Source: Protopterus annectens | Lineage: Eukaryota; Chordata; Ceratodontiformes; Protopteridae | Direction: 5' to 3' | DNA: 64,000 bases | Assembly: GCF_019279795.1 (NCBI RefSeq) | Contig: NC_056732.1 | Location: 1,080,084,016 to 1,080,148,015, forward strand | Shown here: piece after piece, positions 31,996 to 42,785 of the stretch | Layout: every line of letters begins with the position of its first letter | How positions within the stretch are numbered: position 1 is the first letter of the stretch | Notes under the pieces: model-generated | Told to the model about the DNA's origin: nothing | Database searches by the model: none | The model's input: the letters and a program-made list of their open reading frames with translations, nothing else | Position numbers and translations under genes: made by a program

Positions 31996-32569
31996 ACAGT
32001 TCTATGATCTTGTTATAACACTGAAATGCACAATAAACTCTTCAAAATATTGTGCTTTGCGAAATATACTCTAATGGCTGTACTTTTGTGGACTATGCCC
32101 TGTAATGGCCATACTTTTGAAAAATAACTTTACTGTAACACTGCACAACCATGCGAACACTTTATACACTTCTGATAACTCTGATATCTTTGCTTAATAT
32201 AAAAAATACATGCTTTGAGATAATGCGGTAGTTTCCCCTTATTTTATTCATTTTATGCAATTCGGACTTTATTTCAAAAATATTCAAATTACTACGGAAA
32301 TGTTTATCAATATCATACATATCGGTTTATGCAAATATCATTTAGAACGTTCTGTATGCCTGGTTTCATATTTTACAAAAAAGAAATAGTGCTGAGCAAG
32401 TTTAATATCTGAAATTCATTTCTGACCTGTTTTGCGAAGTATGCACATTTTAGGGATGATTCACTCTTGTATATTCCACCAGTTCCAAGCAAGTGCCTCA
32501 AGTCGTTTTAGCCAAGCCACATCTAACTTCATGCCATTTAGACAAACCACTTTTGACATCATGTCACTA
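31996..32569 (-). other. Gypsy-2 leader with primer-binding site
   Basis: This is the untranslated leader in sense orientation. At 32547-32561 the minus strand reads TGATGTCAAAAGTGG, a decayed tRNA-Leu-type primer site (compare TGGTGTCAGAACTGG in Gypsy-1). Short frames here show no domain. Confidence 0.55.
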
Positions 32570-32831
32570 GTCTCTCTCACAAAGATGACAAGCAGAGAGG
32601 GTATTTCATTTAGATGCTTTAATACATCTAAATACATCAGGATGGACAGCGGCATCATAATATACAAACTGGTTAACAGGCCTTGTATAAATACATGCTT
32701 ACATCTCAATGGCTTACAACAAAATGGCAGTCTAGCTTGCATGTGCTCAGTATTTATACACTTGTACAAAAGCCTTGGGTAGCTTCTTAAAGATATATAC
32801 ACATGCACACAAACACACACATTGACCTACA
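32570..32831 (-). repeat. Gypsy-2 5' LTR
   Basis: In sense orientation it starts TGTAGGTCAATGTGTGTG, has ATATCTTTAAGAAGC, TATAAATAC and ATTAAAGC, and ends near the primer site. It is a direct repeat of 23036-23305. The layout (TG-rich start, TCTTTAAG, TATAAAT, CCTGATGT, A/T-TAAAGC) parallels the Gypsy-1 LTR, showing distant common origin. Confidence 0.8.
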
Positions 32832-33049
32832 TCCAGTATGTCTCAAATGAAGGCCGAGACAGACTCTTTCTGTGGTTGGTAAGCTTTTGCTGATGTCCAA
32901 GAAGCTTCATCAGGAAAGATCACCATTCTGGTTGGGCACCAGTTACACTTACTCATTTAAGGAGAAACCCAGCCCACTGACATAATCAGGGTTATACACC
33001 AGTACATCTATTACTAAGACTGTGGCTGAATCATTCAGTCACCCAGGAA
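32832..33049. other. Unassigned spacer
   Basis: Right flank of Gypsy-2. No domain or repeat recognised. Confidence 0.4.
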
Positions 33050-33190
33050 AGGACACATTCATAGGTGTTTACTATGCCAATGACCACAAGGGCCTTAAGC
33101 CTAGCCATGCATCCCATATCTGACAAGTTCCGACACCCTTAAGTGTAAGCAGGGGCTTGGGAGATGAAACCTTTACAGGTTGTGGATGCT
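33050..33190 (-). mobile_element. L2-like LINE 3' UTR fragment (L2-4)
   Basis: The minus strand reads GGGATGCATGGCTAGGCTTA followed by AGGCCCTTGTGGTCATT, the same as the 3' UTR of the long LINE near 61255-61300. The match extends upstream through CTCCCAAGCCC...AAGGGT. Only the last ~130 bp of the element is present. It could instead be the tail of a SINE that uses this LINE's end. Confidence 0.65.
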
Positions 33191-33597
33191 CTTATAGTCC
33201 TGCATGCTCTAGGATTGGTGTCAGACATTTTGTAAATACTCTGGCAGCAACAGCCAAGCTGAAGGACAAGACAGTAAATTGGTAAAGCCCTTCACCATAA
33301 ATGCAACAAAATACATGTATTGCTGGTGTTCTCTGAAAGCAGCAATATGGAAGCAAGCATTCTTAAGCTCTACCACCACCAGTATGGCCTGGAAGTCCAA
33401 CAGCAGCAAGAGGGCCAAGTAGGATTAACATCTTTAATATGGAGACCATCTGTTTTGCCTTGGTAAATTGAGAATAGGTCTTCATGATCCAACTTTTCTT
33501 GGGACAAGAACAGTCTACAGTAAGGTCTTTCATACTTCTGGCTATAATAAACATGTTATACGACTCCTAGCAGCAGCATTTCTACTAATGTGAGGAA
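33191..33597 (-). mobile_element. DIRS-K, RT fragment left of DIRS-F
   Basis: Sense text YCRLFLSQEK (RT fingers) and VVVELKNACFHIAAFREHQQ, where other copies have TLDLKEAYLHVPIR (motif A), show a divergent DIRS RT. Motif A has Glu where the catalytic Asp is expected. Its upstream part, including gag, lies beyond DIRS-F at 39338-40645. Confidence 0.6.
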
Positions 33598-33641
33598 AGT
33601 ACAGTTGTGCACCTACCATAACTGTAGATGTTAGTGTGTAT

Positions 33642-33814
33642 TCACTGCTGCAGTCATTATACTTGGGTTATCCTGCTGGCAATCAATCTATGTACAGTCG
33701 GCCTGAATTCCAAAGTCCTGGTCCTGCGTCGGTTGCTGTCGCCTCTTCCCTGACGTCAGTGCGCTAGGGGTATACAAGATGCAGCAGACGCCATTTTCTT
33801 CAGTTTTTCTTGCC
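33642..33814 (+). repeat. DIRS-F left inverted terminal repeat
   Basis: Contains TGACGTCA (33751-33758) and TATACA (33771-33776), 12 bp apart, pointing into the element. Inverted copy at 39156-39322. Confidence 0.88.
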
Positions 33815-33979
33815 CCAGATGTCAGGTGCCCCCAAAAGGGTAGGCTAAAAATTCTGCTCATAAAAAAGCATGCACTAACATAAACATTACCTTCATCTAC
33901 AAGCAAATACACCACACAGGTTGCATAGAATAGAGAAGTACAGACAAGTCCCAGCAAAGAAAGGGGGATGGAGGGAGGG

Positions 33980-34070
33980 TAACCTGGACTGCAACAGTGA
34001 AGACACTCTAACATCTACATTTATGGTAGGTACACAACTGTACTATGTTCATTGTGTTTTACTGTTGTTG
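33980..34070. repeat. DIRS-F internal complementary region
   Basis: Complementary to both element ends, with the joint CTGTACT|ATGTTC at 34044/34045. Slightly shorter on the right arm than in DIRS-C. Confidence 0.88.
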
Positions 34071-34100
34071 AATCCCAAAACTGAGGTTGGGTGGCTGGGC

Positions 34101-35084
34101 CTAGATAGAATTAGGAGTGGCTATGAGGCCCTGCAGAACTGCAGTGGCAAAGCCTGCTCTGGATTTAGAGTAAAGAGATGAGTGGTACTGCTTTGTAAAA
34201 GTGTGCACTGAAGTCCAAGTTGCAGCCTCCAAAATGTCCTTGGTTGGTAGTCCTCTGAGGAAGGCTGCTGCTGAAGAAGTGGCTGCTGCTCTAGTTGAGG
34301 GTGGCCTAATGCCCTTAGACACTGATTTGCCATGTTGTGAATAGCAGAAATGAATGCAATGGCCTATCCATTTTGAAATAGTCTGCTTTGAAATAGCTTT
34401 TCCTTGCGATCCCGCAGCATATGCCACTAAGAGTTGCTCAGTCTTTCTGAAGGCCTTAGTTTTGTCCAAGTAGAAGCGTAGCTGTCTGTGTATGTCCAAA
34501 GAATGCAGAAGTCTCTCCCCCTTATTCTGTGGGTTTGGATAAAAGGTAGGCAAATGAATGGTTTGGTTAAGAGCCACACTGGACACTACCTTCGGCATAA
34601 ATGTTGGGTTTGTCCTTAGAGAAACCTTGTCTGGATGGAAAATAAAAGGTTCCACAGCCATTCGTACCTGTAACTCTGAGACTCTTCTTGCTGAGGTCAT
34701 TGCTAGGAGCAGAGCTGTTTTCCATAAGTATTTTATCTCAGCTGTATCGGCTGGCTCAAAAGGGGGCAGTGTGAGCTTTTCCAAGACACAATTGAGGTCC
34801 CACGCAGGTGTTTGAGCTCTCCTTGGAGGTCTTACATTTTTGGGTCCTCTGAGGTACTGCCTTAGCAGTGGATGTGAAAAAATAGGTGGATCCGTATTGT
34901 AATGAGCTGAAATGGCAGAGGCATGGATCGTAATTGATGAGAAGGATAGGCCTTTTTCCAGCATCTCAGTTAGGTAATGTAAAATCTGAGGAATATTTGG
35001 TACAAGCATGTCCATTCCTTGTGCCTGGTTCCAAGCACAGAATCTCTTCCATTTTTCTGCATCTCCTGGCCTCCAAAATAACAT
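34101..35084 (-). pseudogene. DIRS-F tyrosine recombinase, long frame with active-site loss
   Basis: This is the longest YR frame in the window (327 codons). It has the core-binding part (SFSSITIHASAISAHYNTDP), Arg I box SARRVSELQVRM, SKQTISKWIGHCIHFCYS, and the C-terminal box. The HxxR His is replaced: the text reads PPSTR instead of HSTR. The Trp and the terminal Tyr (TKQY, KHY elsewhere) remain. A Ser insertion-like SSAAAFLRG follows. The N-terminal STRKSY segment is lost at about 35060, where LLFWRPGDAEKWKRF shows a deletion. Confidence 0.87.
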
Positions 35085-35474
35085 CCATAACTGCTTTAGA
35101 GAGAGGTGTGTTCTGAATGGTTAAATTATCAGCCATGCAGCCAGATTTAGGGATCTGAGTTGGCTGTGCAGGATCCGATTGTTTTGTTGGGTCAGCAAAT
35201 GACGAATTTGGGGTAATGTCCAGGCTGGGCCTTGAGACAAGCTCTTTAGGACTGGGTACCAGTGCTGGTATGGCCAGTCTGGGGCAATCAATATCATTTT
35301 TGGCTTCTCGTCTGACCTTTAGGAGTAACTTGGGGAGGAGAGGGAGTGGGGGAAAGGCATAAACTGTAAGGGTTTTCCAGCTGAATAATAAGGCATCCAC
35401 TTTCCATGCTTGTTTGTGATGAGCCCTTGTGCAGAATCTCTGTAGTTGGCAGTTGTGCGGGGAGGCAAACAGAT

Positions 35475-37397
35475 CTATATCTGGGCAGCCCATTTCCTTG
35501 TTATCGTGCTGAAGATTTGTGGATCTAGTTTCCACTCGTGAGGATCTTTGAGATTTCTGCTTAGTTCGTCTGCCAGAGTATTTGTCTTTCCTGGCAGGAA
35601 TTGTGCTTGCAGATGTACTTGATAAATCAATGCTGTGTTCCACAAAATCATGGCTTGTCTGCAGAGGGGGTAGGAATGTGTGCCTCCCTGCTTGTTTATG
35701 TACCACATGACTGTAGTATTGTCCGTCTTTACCAGAAGTTGTCCTGTATGAAATAGATCCTTGAAGGCTGTCAGGGCATTCTGTACAGCTAGCATCTCTT
35801 TTTGATTGATACAAAGATGCATTTGGCTGGCTGGCCATGCTCCCTGAATACATTTTTCTGCCATGTGGGCCCCCCCAGGCATAATCTGATGCATCTGTTA
35901 GTGTTTGCCTGGCCATGGGTAGAGTGAATGGCTGTCCCTTGTTGTGGTGACAGGCCTGTGCCCACCATCGAAACTTCTGTTGCAGGCAGGAAATGAGGGT
36001 AATTAATGTTTCCAGGCTGTGGCAATGTTGAGTCCAAACACTTTTTAGATACCATTGTAGTTTCCTCATATGCAGTCTTGCATATGGAATTAGTAGAATG
36101 CAGGAAGCCATAGGTTCATAGGTTGGTAACTAGGCTATCAGCCCTAGGGCCTATACAAGCCTAGCCATAACAATTCCCTGGCTATTTCTTCCCACATTAT
36201 TTACTTCCCCGGACCACTGTCTAGCAGGGCGACTGACGTGATCCCTGGGGTGAATTTCCTTTCTCCCATCCAATCGTCAAGGTTCCTTTTGAAGAGGGCC
36301 AAAGAGGCACTTTGCTTGACATGTATGGGCAATCTATTTCAGAGCCTGCAGAATTTTTCTTGCAGATAACTGGGTCTTTGTTGCCAACATTTTGAAGTAA
36401 GAAGTCAGTTGCCTTTGTCTGGCGTGAGGTAAGCCATCTGGGCAGTTGTATTAAGCTTGCACCTAGGAATATTATCTCTCGAGAGGATACTAGTTTTGAT
36501 TTCTTTTCGTTTACAGTGTACCCTAGGCAAATTAGTAATCTTTTTACAAACGCCAGATGCTTCAGTAGAATGTCTTTGTTCTCTGCTTGAATAAGGCAGT
36601 CCCAAGTAAGGGTATATTTGAATTCCTCTTTGTCTGCAGAAAGCAATTACTGGTGCCAGGCATTTTGTGAAGACTTTGGGCGCAGCAGATAAGCCAAAGA
36701 GCAGTGCAGAGAATTGGTAGTGCATTGATCCAGCTATGAATCTGAGGTATCGTCTGCAATTTTCTCTGACTGGGACATGCAGGTATGCCTCTTTTAGGTC
36801 CAAAGTTACAAGCCAAGCCGCCTTGCCCAGCATGGGCAGAAGCTGCTGCAGAATCAACATTTTGAATTTTGGAACACCCAGAAAAGTGTTTAGAATAGGC
36901 AGGTCCAGTACTGGTCTCCAGGCTTTGTCCTTTCTGGGTACCAGGAATAGTCTTGAGTAAAATCCTTGTCCCTGCTCTTGCTGTGGTACTCGCTGAATGA
37001 ACCTCATGTCCAAGAGGGATGCAACTTGTTTTTGTGCCCCTGCCCATTGATTTTGTGGCATGTCTGTCATACCTTTTGCCTTTGGCAGGGTGTGAAAGTG
37101 GAACCTGTAGCCCTGGGACACTATATTCAAGACCCATTTTTCCTGGGTGATTACGTGCCAATTTTGTGAAAAAAAAAGTGCTAGTTCCCCCCCCAAGGGA
37201 GCTGCCAAAAGATAAGTGCTTGGTATTGGCAGAGGAAAGTCATTGGGACTGTTTTCTATATGGCTGCGATTTGTCTCCTCCGCTTTTGGAGGTAGAAGCA
37301 CCCCATTGTTTAGGCCTGTATGAGCCTTGGGGCTGGGATCTGCCTCTAGGGCATCTGTATCTGCCTCTCTGTGGCCTGTGACACTGGAATGGACCAA
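35475..37397 (-). pseudogene. pol: DIRS-F RT-RNase H, split by L2-2 and a frameshift at YLDD
   Basis: Frame 36405-37397 (330 codons) runs from the pol leader (LGGELALFFSQNWHVIT) through SRLFLVPRKDKAWRPVLDLP, TLDLKEAYLHVPV and SALLFGLSAAPKVF to IQIYPYL. There a 2-bp deletion (near 36600) turns YLDD into YLG and shifts frame. RNase H text lies at 35475-35894 (KEMLAVQNALTAFKD, VKTDNTTVMWYINKQGG, LADELSR) and in 34966-36111. L2-2 (36113-36349) separates RT from RNase H. Confidence 0.88.
36113..36349 (-). mobile_element. L2-like LINE 3' fragment inside DIRS-F (L2-2)
   Basis: In sense orientation it reads LWNRLPIHVKQSASL-like ORF2 end, then the 3' UTR with GGCTAGGCTTGTATAGGCCC and ends CCTATGAACCTATGGC, very close to L2-1 (1340-1575). 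The DIRS text resumes on both sides (GCAGGAAGCCAT | GCCTGCAGAATTTT) with about 10-14 DIRS bases missing, so insertion came with a small target deletion rather than a clear duplication. Confidence 0.88.
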
Positions 37398-39018
37398 TTC
37401 TTTGAAGGCCAGTTCCTGCTAAATCTGGCTGGTTGTACCTGTAAGAAATCCTTAACTGTCTGCATAGATTTCGCTTTATCCTCCATTTTCTTCAACACCT
37501 CTTCTGCCTTAACACCAAACAAAGTATCATGCTGTAAAGGAGCATCCAATCATTTTGCTTTAACATGATCAGGTAGATTTTGTTCCTTTAACCAAGCATG
37601 CCTTCTAATGACTGTACTCATAACAGCAGCCCTGCAAGAGGCCTCCAGTGAATCAAAACCACATTGCAAAGTATGTTTTCCCACTTGTTCAGCTGCATGC
37701 AATAAATCCTGCATTTCCCTGTTATCTGCACATTCAGAATTTGTCAACATTTTCTGTTTTAGCAGTGACATTAAATATTGCTGATATTTAACCATATGAA
37801 ACTAACAACTTAAAGCCCTTACAACCAAGGTAGCAGAAGTGTAAACGTTTTTCCCCATCTGTCCAGTGCCCTAGAATCCCTATCAGAGGGGACAGGGTTT
37901 TTTGCAGTGGAAGCCTTGACCCCTTTGGGACCTTGAGATATAGTTTCTGGGTCAGCAGCAGGGTTTTTATATAGAAATTTGTGGGAATATGGAACCCTGT
38001 AGTATCTGTCTGGCTTAACCGGTGCAGGGGGTAAAGAGTCAGGAGACAGGCTGGACTCTGAAAATACATCTACTATGTCTAGAACAGGTGGAATAGCAAG
38101 AGGTCTGTGCTGAGGAAAAAAAAGAAAGTCTCTGAGCCTTTTCTTAGATTCTGAGTATTCCTGGCTCTCCCAGTGAAAGTATTCCCTCATGGTGTGAAGG
38201 GTTTCCCCAAAATAGTCCTCAGGAGGAGAGGCTGAAGGAATAGACTCTTCAGCATCAGAATCCTCATAGGGAGGAATGGAGTATCCCTGTTCAGAAGAGG
38301 AATCAGAGGAAATGGAAACCTGATCTGAAGATTCATATTCTGTCTCTTGCCTAGGCCTCTTATCTGGAGGGGGATGGGAAACCCTGATCAAAGTAATTAG
38401 GTCTTCGGCCATTTTAAGCATCTGTTTTTTTTAGGCATGGAAGTCTGTGCAGGAGAATGCTGTACTTGTTTTTGTCTTTACAGCTGCTTTAGTCTTTGCC
38501 TTTGAAGTTGAGGTTGGCTTAACATATAACTGCTAGGTCTGAAAACACCCTCAGAAGCCTATGCCTGCTCAGCGGCACCGGACCCATCTGAGGGAATAGT
38601 TTCCGAATGTCCAATACCTTGAGTATCCAGAGGCCAACTTGGCTCCACGTGGGAGTCGGAAGCAGCCTGTGACTCTGAGGTAGCAGGTGTCAGAGGCTGT
38701 GAAAGTGCCTCATTGAGAACCGGCGACTGGCCTAGCAGAGGCCTAGTCTGTTTTGGACCTCGGATGCCTGTCCTTTTCCTTGCGCTTTTTGTAAACTCCG
38801 GTTGTCGGTTGTTCCAAAGGCATTATATAATTAAATCTTCGGCCAAAGTAATGAAAGGCGAAATCAAACATACTCTTAATAGTGCATTGGTTAAATTTAG
38901 TGCAAAACTGACAGCTAGCAACGTCGTGGTCAGGGCCTAGGCAAGGAATACAGTAAGAATGAAAATCCTTAGGTATTTGCTTCCCACAAGAAATACAATT
39001 GTTAACTTTTTCTGACAT
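37346..39018 (-). pseudogene. gag: DIRS-F gag, frameshifted
   Basis: Start at 39018 (MSEKVNNCISCGKQIPKDFH); one residue of the zinc module is missing compared with G. Frame 37819-38421 covers the acidic region and PDRYYRVPYSHKFLYKNPA. Frame 37550-37795 has the core helix block SLEASCRAAVMSTVIRRHAW. Frame 37346-37549 has MEDKAKSMQTVKDFLQVQPA. Frameshifts lie near 38740-38420, 37810 and 37550. Confidence 0.83.
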
Positions 39019-39155
39019 CGGTCTGGAGCAAGAAAAAAGTTTCCCCAACGGGGTACTTAGCTTTAATGAAGACTTCGGATCTGAAATTCGGTTTTGAAAA
39101 TCTTGAAAATCTCAGGAGTCGGCAGACTGGCACTTGTGAACTGCTTTTGCTTCGA

Positions 39156-39322
39156 GCAAGAAAGACTGAAGAAAATTAGGTCGGCTGCATCTTTTATACT
39201 CCTGGCACACTGATGTCAGGGAAGAGGCGACAGCAACCGACGCCGGACCAGGACTTTGGAATTCAGGACGACTGCGGGTAGCCTGCCAGCAGGATAACCC
39301 AAGTGTAATGACTGCAACAGTG
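39156..39322 (-). repeat. DIRS-F right inverted terminal repeat
   Basis: 5' end of DIRS-F. It holds TATAAA in complement (39193-39198) and TGATGTCA (39211-39218), a one-base variant of the CRE, with 12-bp spacing. Confidence 0.85.
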
Positions 39323-39337
39323 AAATACGATGAACAT

Positions 39338-40645
39338 CTACACATTTCCAGTCTTTTGGCACAAACTGAAGTCCTTTTTTTTTTTTTGTGTGGTTTGGAT
39401 GTTAAAATGTAGTCAAGTACTCCCTGGAGACTATTTGCAACACCTACTGGTTTGAAGTTATACTTGATCAGTTCTGGTAGGAAGAAAACAGCTGGATTAC
39501 TATCCTGGGATAACAAGGGAGAAGTATCTGTGTGTGTGTGTGTGTGTGTGGGGGGGGGGGGGGGGCTGTGGTGGGAAAGAGGCAGCTGGTATTTTCACAG
39601 CTGCTCCCTGTTGAAGGCAGAGTCCTGAGGTACTCAGACAACCTTTTATCCTGCTGCTATTTTCTTCGCTCTTTCTCTATTTGACTGCATGCCTTTCTCT
39701 GCCCTTCTGTTAGCAGGTTCGTGTTTTAAAGGGTTAAATGTGATTATATATGGAAAGAGAAGGGTGAAATATGCTAGATTCCACAGCCTTTCCTTTGTCC
39801 CCAGTTTTTTTTAAACACATTGCAAGATGGGTGGTCTGAAGAGCAACTCTTTACCCAAGGAGGACTTTTAATGAGCCTTCACACTCTGAGAGGGAAGGAC
39901 TGTTCCTCAGCCAAGAATGCCTCCTGATAACTGACCCTATTTCAATAGCCCTGGATGATGAATCTATGTCACATCTGTACTCTGTGACATGTTCATCAAA
40001 CTGTAAAAGTCTGAATATACCATACTGTAGTTACTTTTAGGGTTTCATCTCAACTACCCTGGAGTTGTTCAATGACATGTTCCTACTACATCAGAATGTG
40101 CGTCTGAACATTCAGGACCATGAAAGGCCAGGTATTGAAGTCTAACTTTTTTCCAAACCTGTCAAGCAATCCACTTTCCCCGGGTCAGTGGGAAGAGTAA
40201 TCTGCCTAGAAGCCAGTCTACTTCCCTTTGCATTTTCCAGTGTAACTGGATTTTCAGTGATGTTTTTCAAAAAGAAACATTGGAGGATCATGAATCCTAC
40301 ACAATATATCCAGTCTTTTGGAGCAGGTGGAAGGGAATCTTGCTCCAAGTACGCTATTTGAAAAACATTCAAGAGAGCTTCTTGGACTGTAGGGATAGCC
40401 AGAAATCACCTGCCACTACCATTACATGTTTTCTGAGGACTGTGAAATTTTTTCCAAATGAGATGTCCTCTAGTGGAGACAGGCAAAGTGTCTTCATTAT
40501 GTGAGTCAAAGTTTATAATGGGAGGAAAGCTGCGACTTTTAATTCAGTTCTTCGCCCTCTTCAGAATCAGTGGAATCAGAGTTTCTCAAAAGGAAATCCT
40601 CTTGCAAACTGCTGAAAATGATATTAAAGCAAAAATGGTGGAACA
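39338..40645 (-). mobile_element. DIRS-K, RT start and gag remnant right of DIRS-F
   Basis: Gag blocks are readable on the minus strand: IGSVIRRHSWLRNS near 39910-39960 (compare GSVLRRHAWLKEQ) and DSLPPAPKDWIYCVGFMILQ then FFLKNITENPVTLENAKGSR at 40142-40372 (compare DSLPPAPVKPDRYYRVPDSHKFLYKNPAADPETIS). It joins across DIRS-F to the RT fragment at 33191-33597. A (TG)n-G16 run (39530-39565) interrupts. The outer end is not defined. Confidence 0.6.
39530..39565. repeat. (TG)10 followed by a run of 16 G
   Basis: Simple repeat: TG from 39530 to 39549, then G to 39565. The G run could be a site of sequencing error or, if real, of G-quadruplex formation. Confidence 0.9.
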
Positions 40646-41420
40646 ACAATTAAAATAACAAGCAACACCGAAACTGGCTGCACTCAGGGATAGGTCTCAC
40701 AGAAACAACATGAGGTTTACAGCAGTACTAGAACAAACCATAGGGAAGGATCCAAACTCTCAAACTCCTTCCTTTACCCATAATGATTCACCAGCCTAAC
40801 ATACCTCAGATCAAGTTTGTGGCTTATAGAAGACCATGGATAATACCTTGGAACTTAAAAAGGTACAGAATAAGAAAAGGAACTGCAGCTCAAACAAGGA
40901 ACAATTCCCAAAGTAATATTTTAGGCCTCTCTAGGAGCAAAGGGAAGGGAGCAAGGAGGGCAGAAAGTTGAGGAAGAGTGAAAATGGATAACACAGCTGT
41001 AACATTATGGTGGGTACATAACCAATGATGTCATTTTCAGTCATTCCTCAATTGATGGGACACGGTCCTTAGCTAGATGGATCGTGGGTGATCCTCATGC
41101 AAGGATATTTCCATGTACTGTAAAGCCAAAGGCAGCTTTGTTCCTAGAAACCAAATCCAATTTGTAATGAGCAATAAAAGTATGAGCACTGTGTGATGAT
41201 AGGAGATAGTGCCAGCTATGCCAAGAGAAGTAGAGCAGTGGATGTGTAACATATGCCAGGACAGCTGATTGGAATTTAGCATATTATTTGAATATCAAAC
41301 TGATTTGCACAGATGCTTGTACTGGAAATGTATTTGTAAAGCTGCTTGGGTTAAAAATGCATCAACAGTGTGCCCTGCTGGAAAAGAAATGTACATGCAT
41401 TACTGTAACTGTTTAAAGAT

Positions 41421-41422
<2 letters not shown>
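40646..41422. other. Unassigned stretch
   Basis: No domain recognised in any of the short frames. It may be the decayed 5' end of DIRS-K at its left edge; I cannot show this. Confidence 0.4.
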
Positions 41423-41494
<72 letters not shown>

Positions 41495-41501
41495 ATATAT
41501 A
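41423..41501. repeat. (TA)n microsatellite, about 79 bp
   Basis: An uninterrupted AT run to about 41486, then TGTGTGTATATATAT. Simple repeat, prone to length change. Confidence 0.95.
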
Positions 41502-42785
41502 TTGTAACAGAGGATACTAGAAGAGAAGAGGATAATCTCAATCCACCTGACTGAGAAATTGTAAGCAAAATTAACATTTTTATGGCCTAGGCCCAGTAAT
41601 TTATCTCACAGTTATGAATGTAGCCAGAGACAAAGTCTGTACTTGGAAGATTCCTGGACTGTCATTGGGGTGACGTAATTGCTACTCTGAAAGGTTTGAA
41701 ATTGTTTTATGACTTCAAAGAGCTGCAGAAGATCTTAGCAAGGCTGTGTGTATTATTGACACTTATGTGATAAATCCCGACAGATACTAGCATGGGGGGT
41801 AGCATGGGAATCAGAAGACAGATGACCAGATGTATGCGATGTCATTCTGTACAAAAATAATGTTTAACATTAGTGGAGAATGAAATCTCAGCAGTAGTCT
41901 GTTTCTTGGAAACAGACATAGCAGTATCACTCACCTGCGTCGCCTTGCCTTGCTCTAGTAAGTGACCAGGGATAGCAATTCTCTAAATCAGTTAGCATTG
42001 TTTTTCTCCAACTGTGTAAATCTTTCCAGCTGTGTTATTTAATATTTTGTGATTGAAACTCTGGCGTTTACTGTAAGTAGATATTTAGTATTTTCCTGTT
42101 CCTTTATTAAACATATTTAAACATTGCTAGTCATTTTAGAAAATATTTCAGCTTTGAGAGTATTTGCATATATTTATTTGGTCATAACTGTGGCCACTCC
42201 TGAAAACCTGGCTGTCTGGTCAGTATTACCATTTGTATTCATATTAACTTCCTTCAGAATAATTGGATACCCCTTAAGAGCCTTATAGTAACTGACTGGT
42301 GGCAGTGAATCTACCTCATCATCTGGGCAAAGTTGGTACAGAGGGTAATCCGTGCCAGCTTTTCCCAGGTGTGTGTGTGTGTGTATATGTGTGCGTGTGA
42401 GAGAGTAAATCAAAGCGTGTGTGTCAGCTGTCTGGCGGAGGGACACAAAGCACTGGTTTCACAGAGAGGGTGCTGGACGACTTGGCTACGATACTTGGCT
42501 GAGGACTTAACTCAACAGCTGTGCCAGTGGGGAGCATTACTGGGGACCTAGAGAGACAGAGAGAAACCCAGACCCTGGGCTGACTGTGTTCCCTGTGTGC
42601 TCCTATGGGATGTTGTGCTTGACGCAGAGAGGTCTGCATCTGGAAATAGTGTGTATCCATTTGTATCCCAAGTGAACATCCCTTTCCAGTGCCAGTGGTG
42701 AGGATTAAGGCTCCTTGATTACTGGCCCACAGTGAAGACACTCGCACACTGAACGGAGTGGCAGCTGCACAAATGTCATTTAGGG
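41502..42785. other. Unassigned stretch, possible LTR-like piece
   Basis: It begins TGTAACAGAGGATAC after the TA run and contains TTTATTAAACATATTTAAAC near 42103-42122. At 42297-42310 TGGTGGCAGTGAAT resembles a primer-binding site. No second LTR and no coding text support it, so the nature is open. A short (TG)n lies at 42369-42384. Confidence 0.3.

Larger units (their letters stand above)
23036..32831 (-). mobile_element. Gypsy-2, Mag-like LTR retrotransposon split by DIRS-E and a MITE
   Basis: It is read on the minus strand: 5' LTR (~32570-32831), primer-binding site, gag, RT, RNase H, integrase, then DIRS-E (23816-29256), integrase tail and 3' LTR (~23036-23305). Integrase text on the two sides of DIRS-E joins without gap to match Gypsy-1. 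LTR pattern and Gag (LNLAGSEAIE) show the same family as Gypsy-1. An internal deletion near 31460 fuses gag to RT. The two LTRs differ strongly, so it is old. Confidence 0.85.
33598..39337 (-). mobile_element. DIRS-F, full-length DIRS with an L2 insert (5.7 kb)
   Basis: It begins AGTAC at 33598 and ends GAACAT at 39337. Inverted repeats are 33642-33814 and 39156-39322, and the ICR joint is at 34044/34045. Flanks rejoin as GAGGAA^CTACAC with no duplication. A 237-bp L2 piece lies in the RT-RNase H region. All three genes are damaged, including a 2-bp deletion within the RT catalytic motif. Confidence 0.92.

Noticed and set aside
23027..32840. CCAG as target-site duplication of Gypsy-2
   Set aside because: The left LTR edge lies in a (CT)n run and the right edge is uncertain by several bases, so the match could be chance.
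40280..40971. Plus-strand small frames right of DIRS-F
   Set aside because: They are antisense to or beside the decayed DIRS-K gag and have no recognisable domain.
41502..42310. An LTR from TGTAACAGAGG to a TGGTGGCAG primer-like site
   Set aside because: No matching second LTR, no internal coding text and no target duplication were found; similarity is limited to short motifs.
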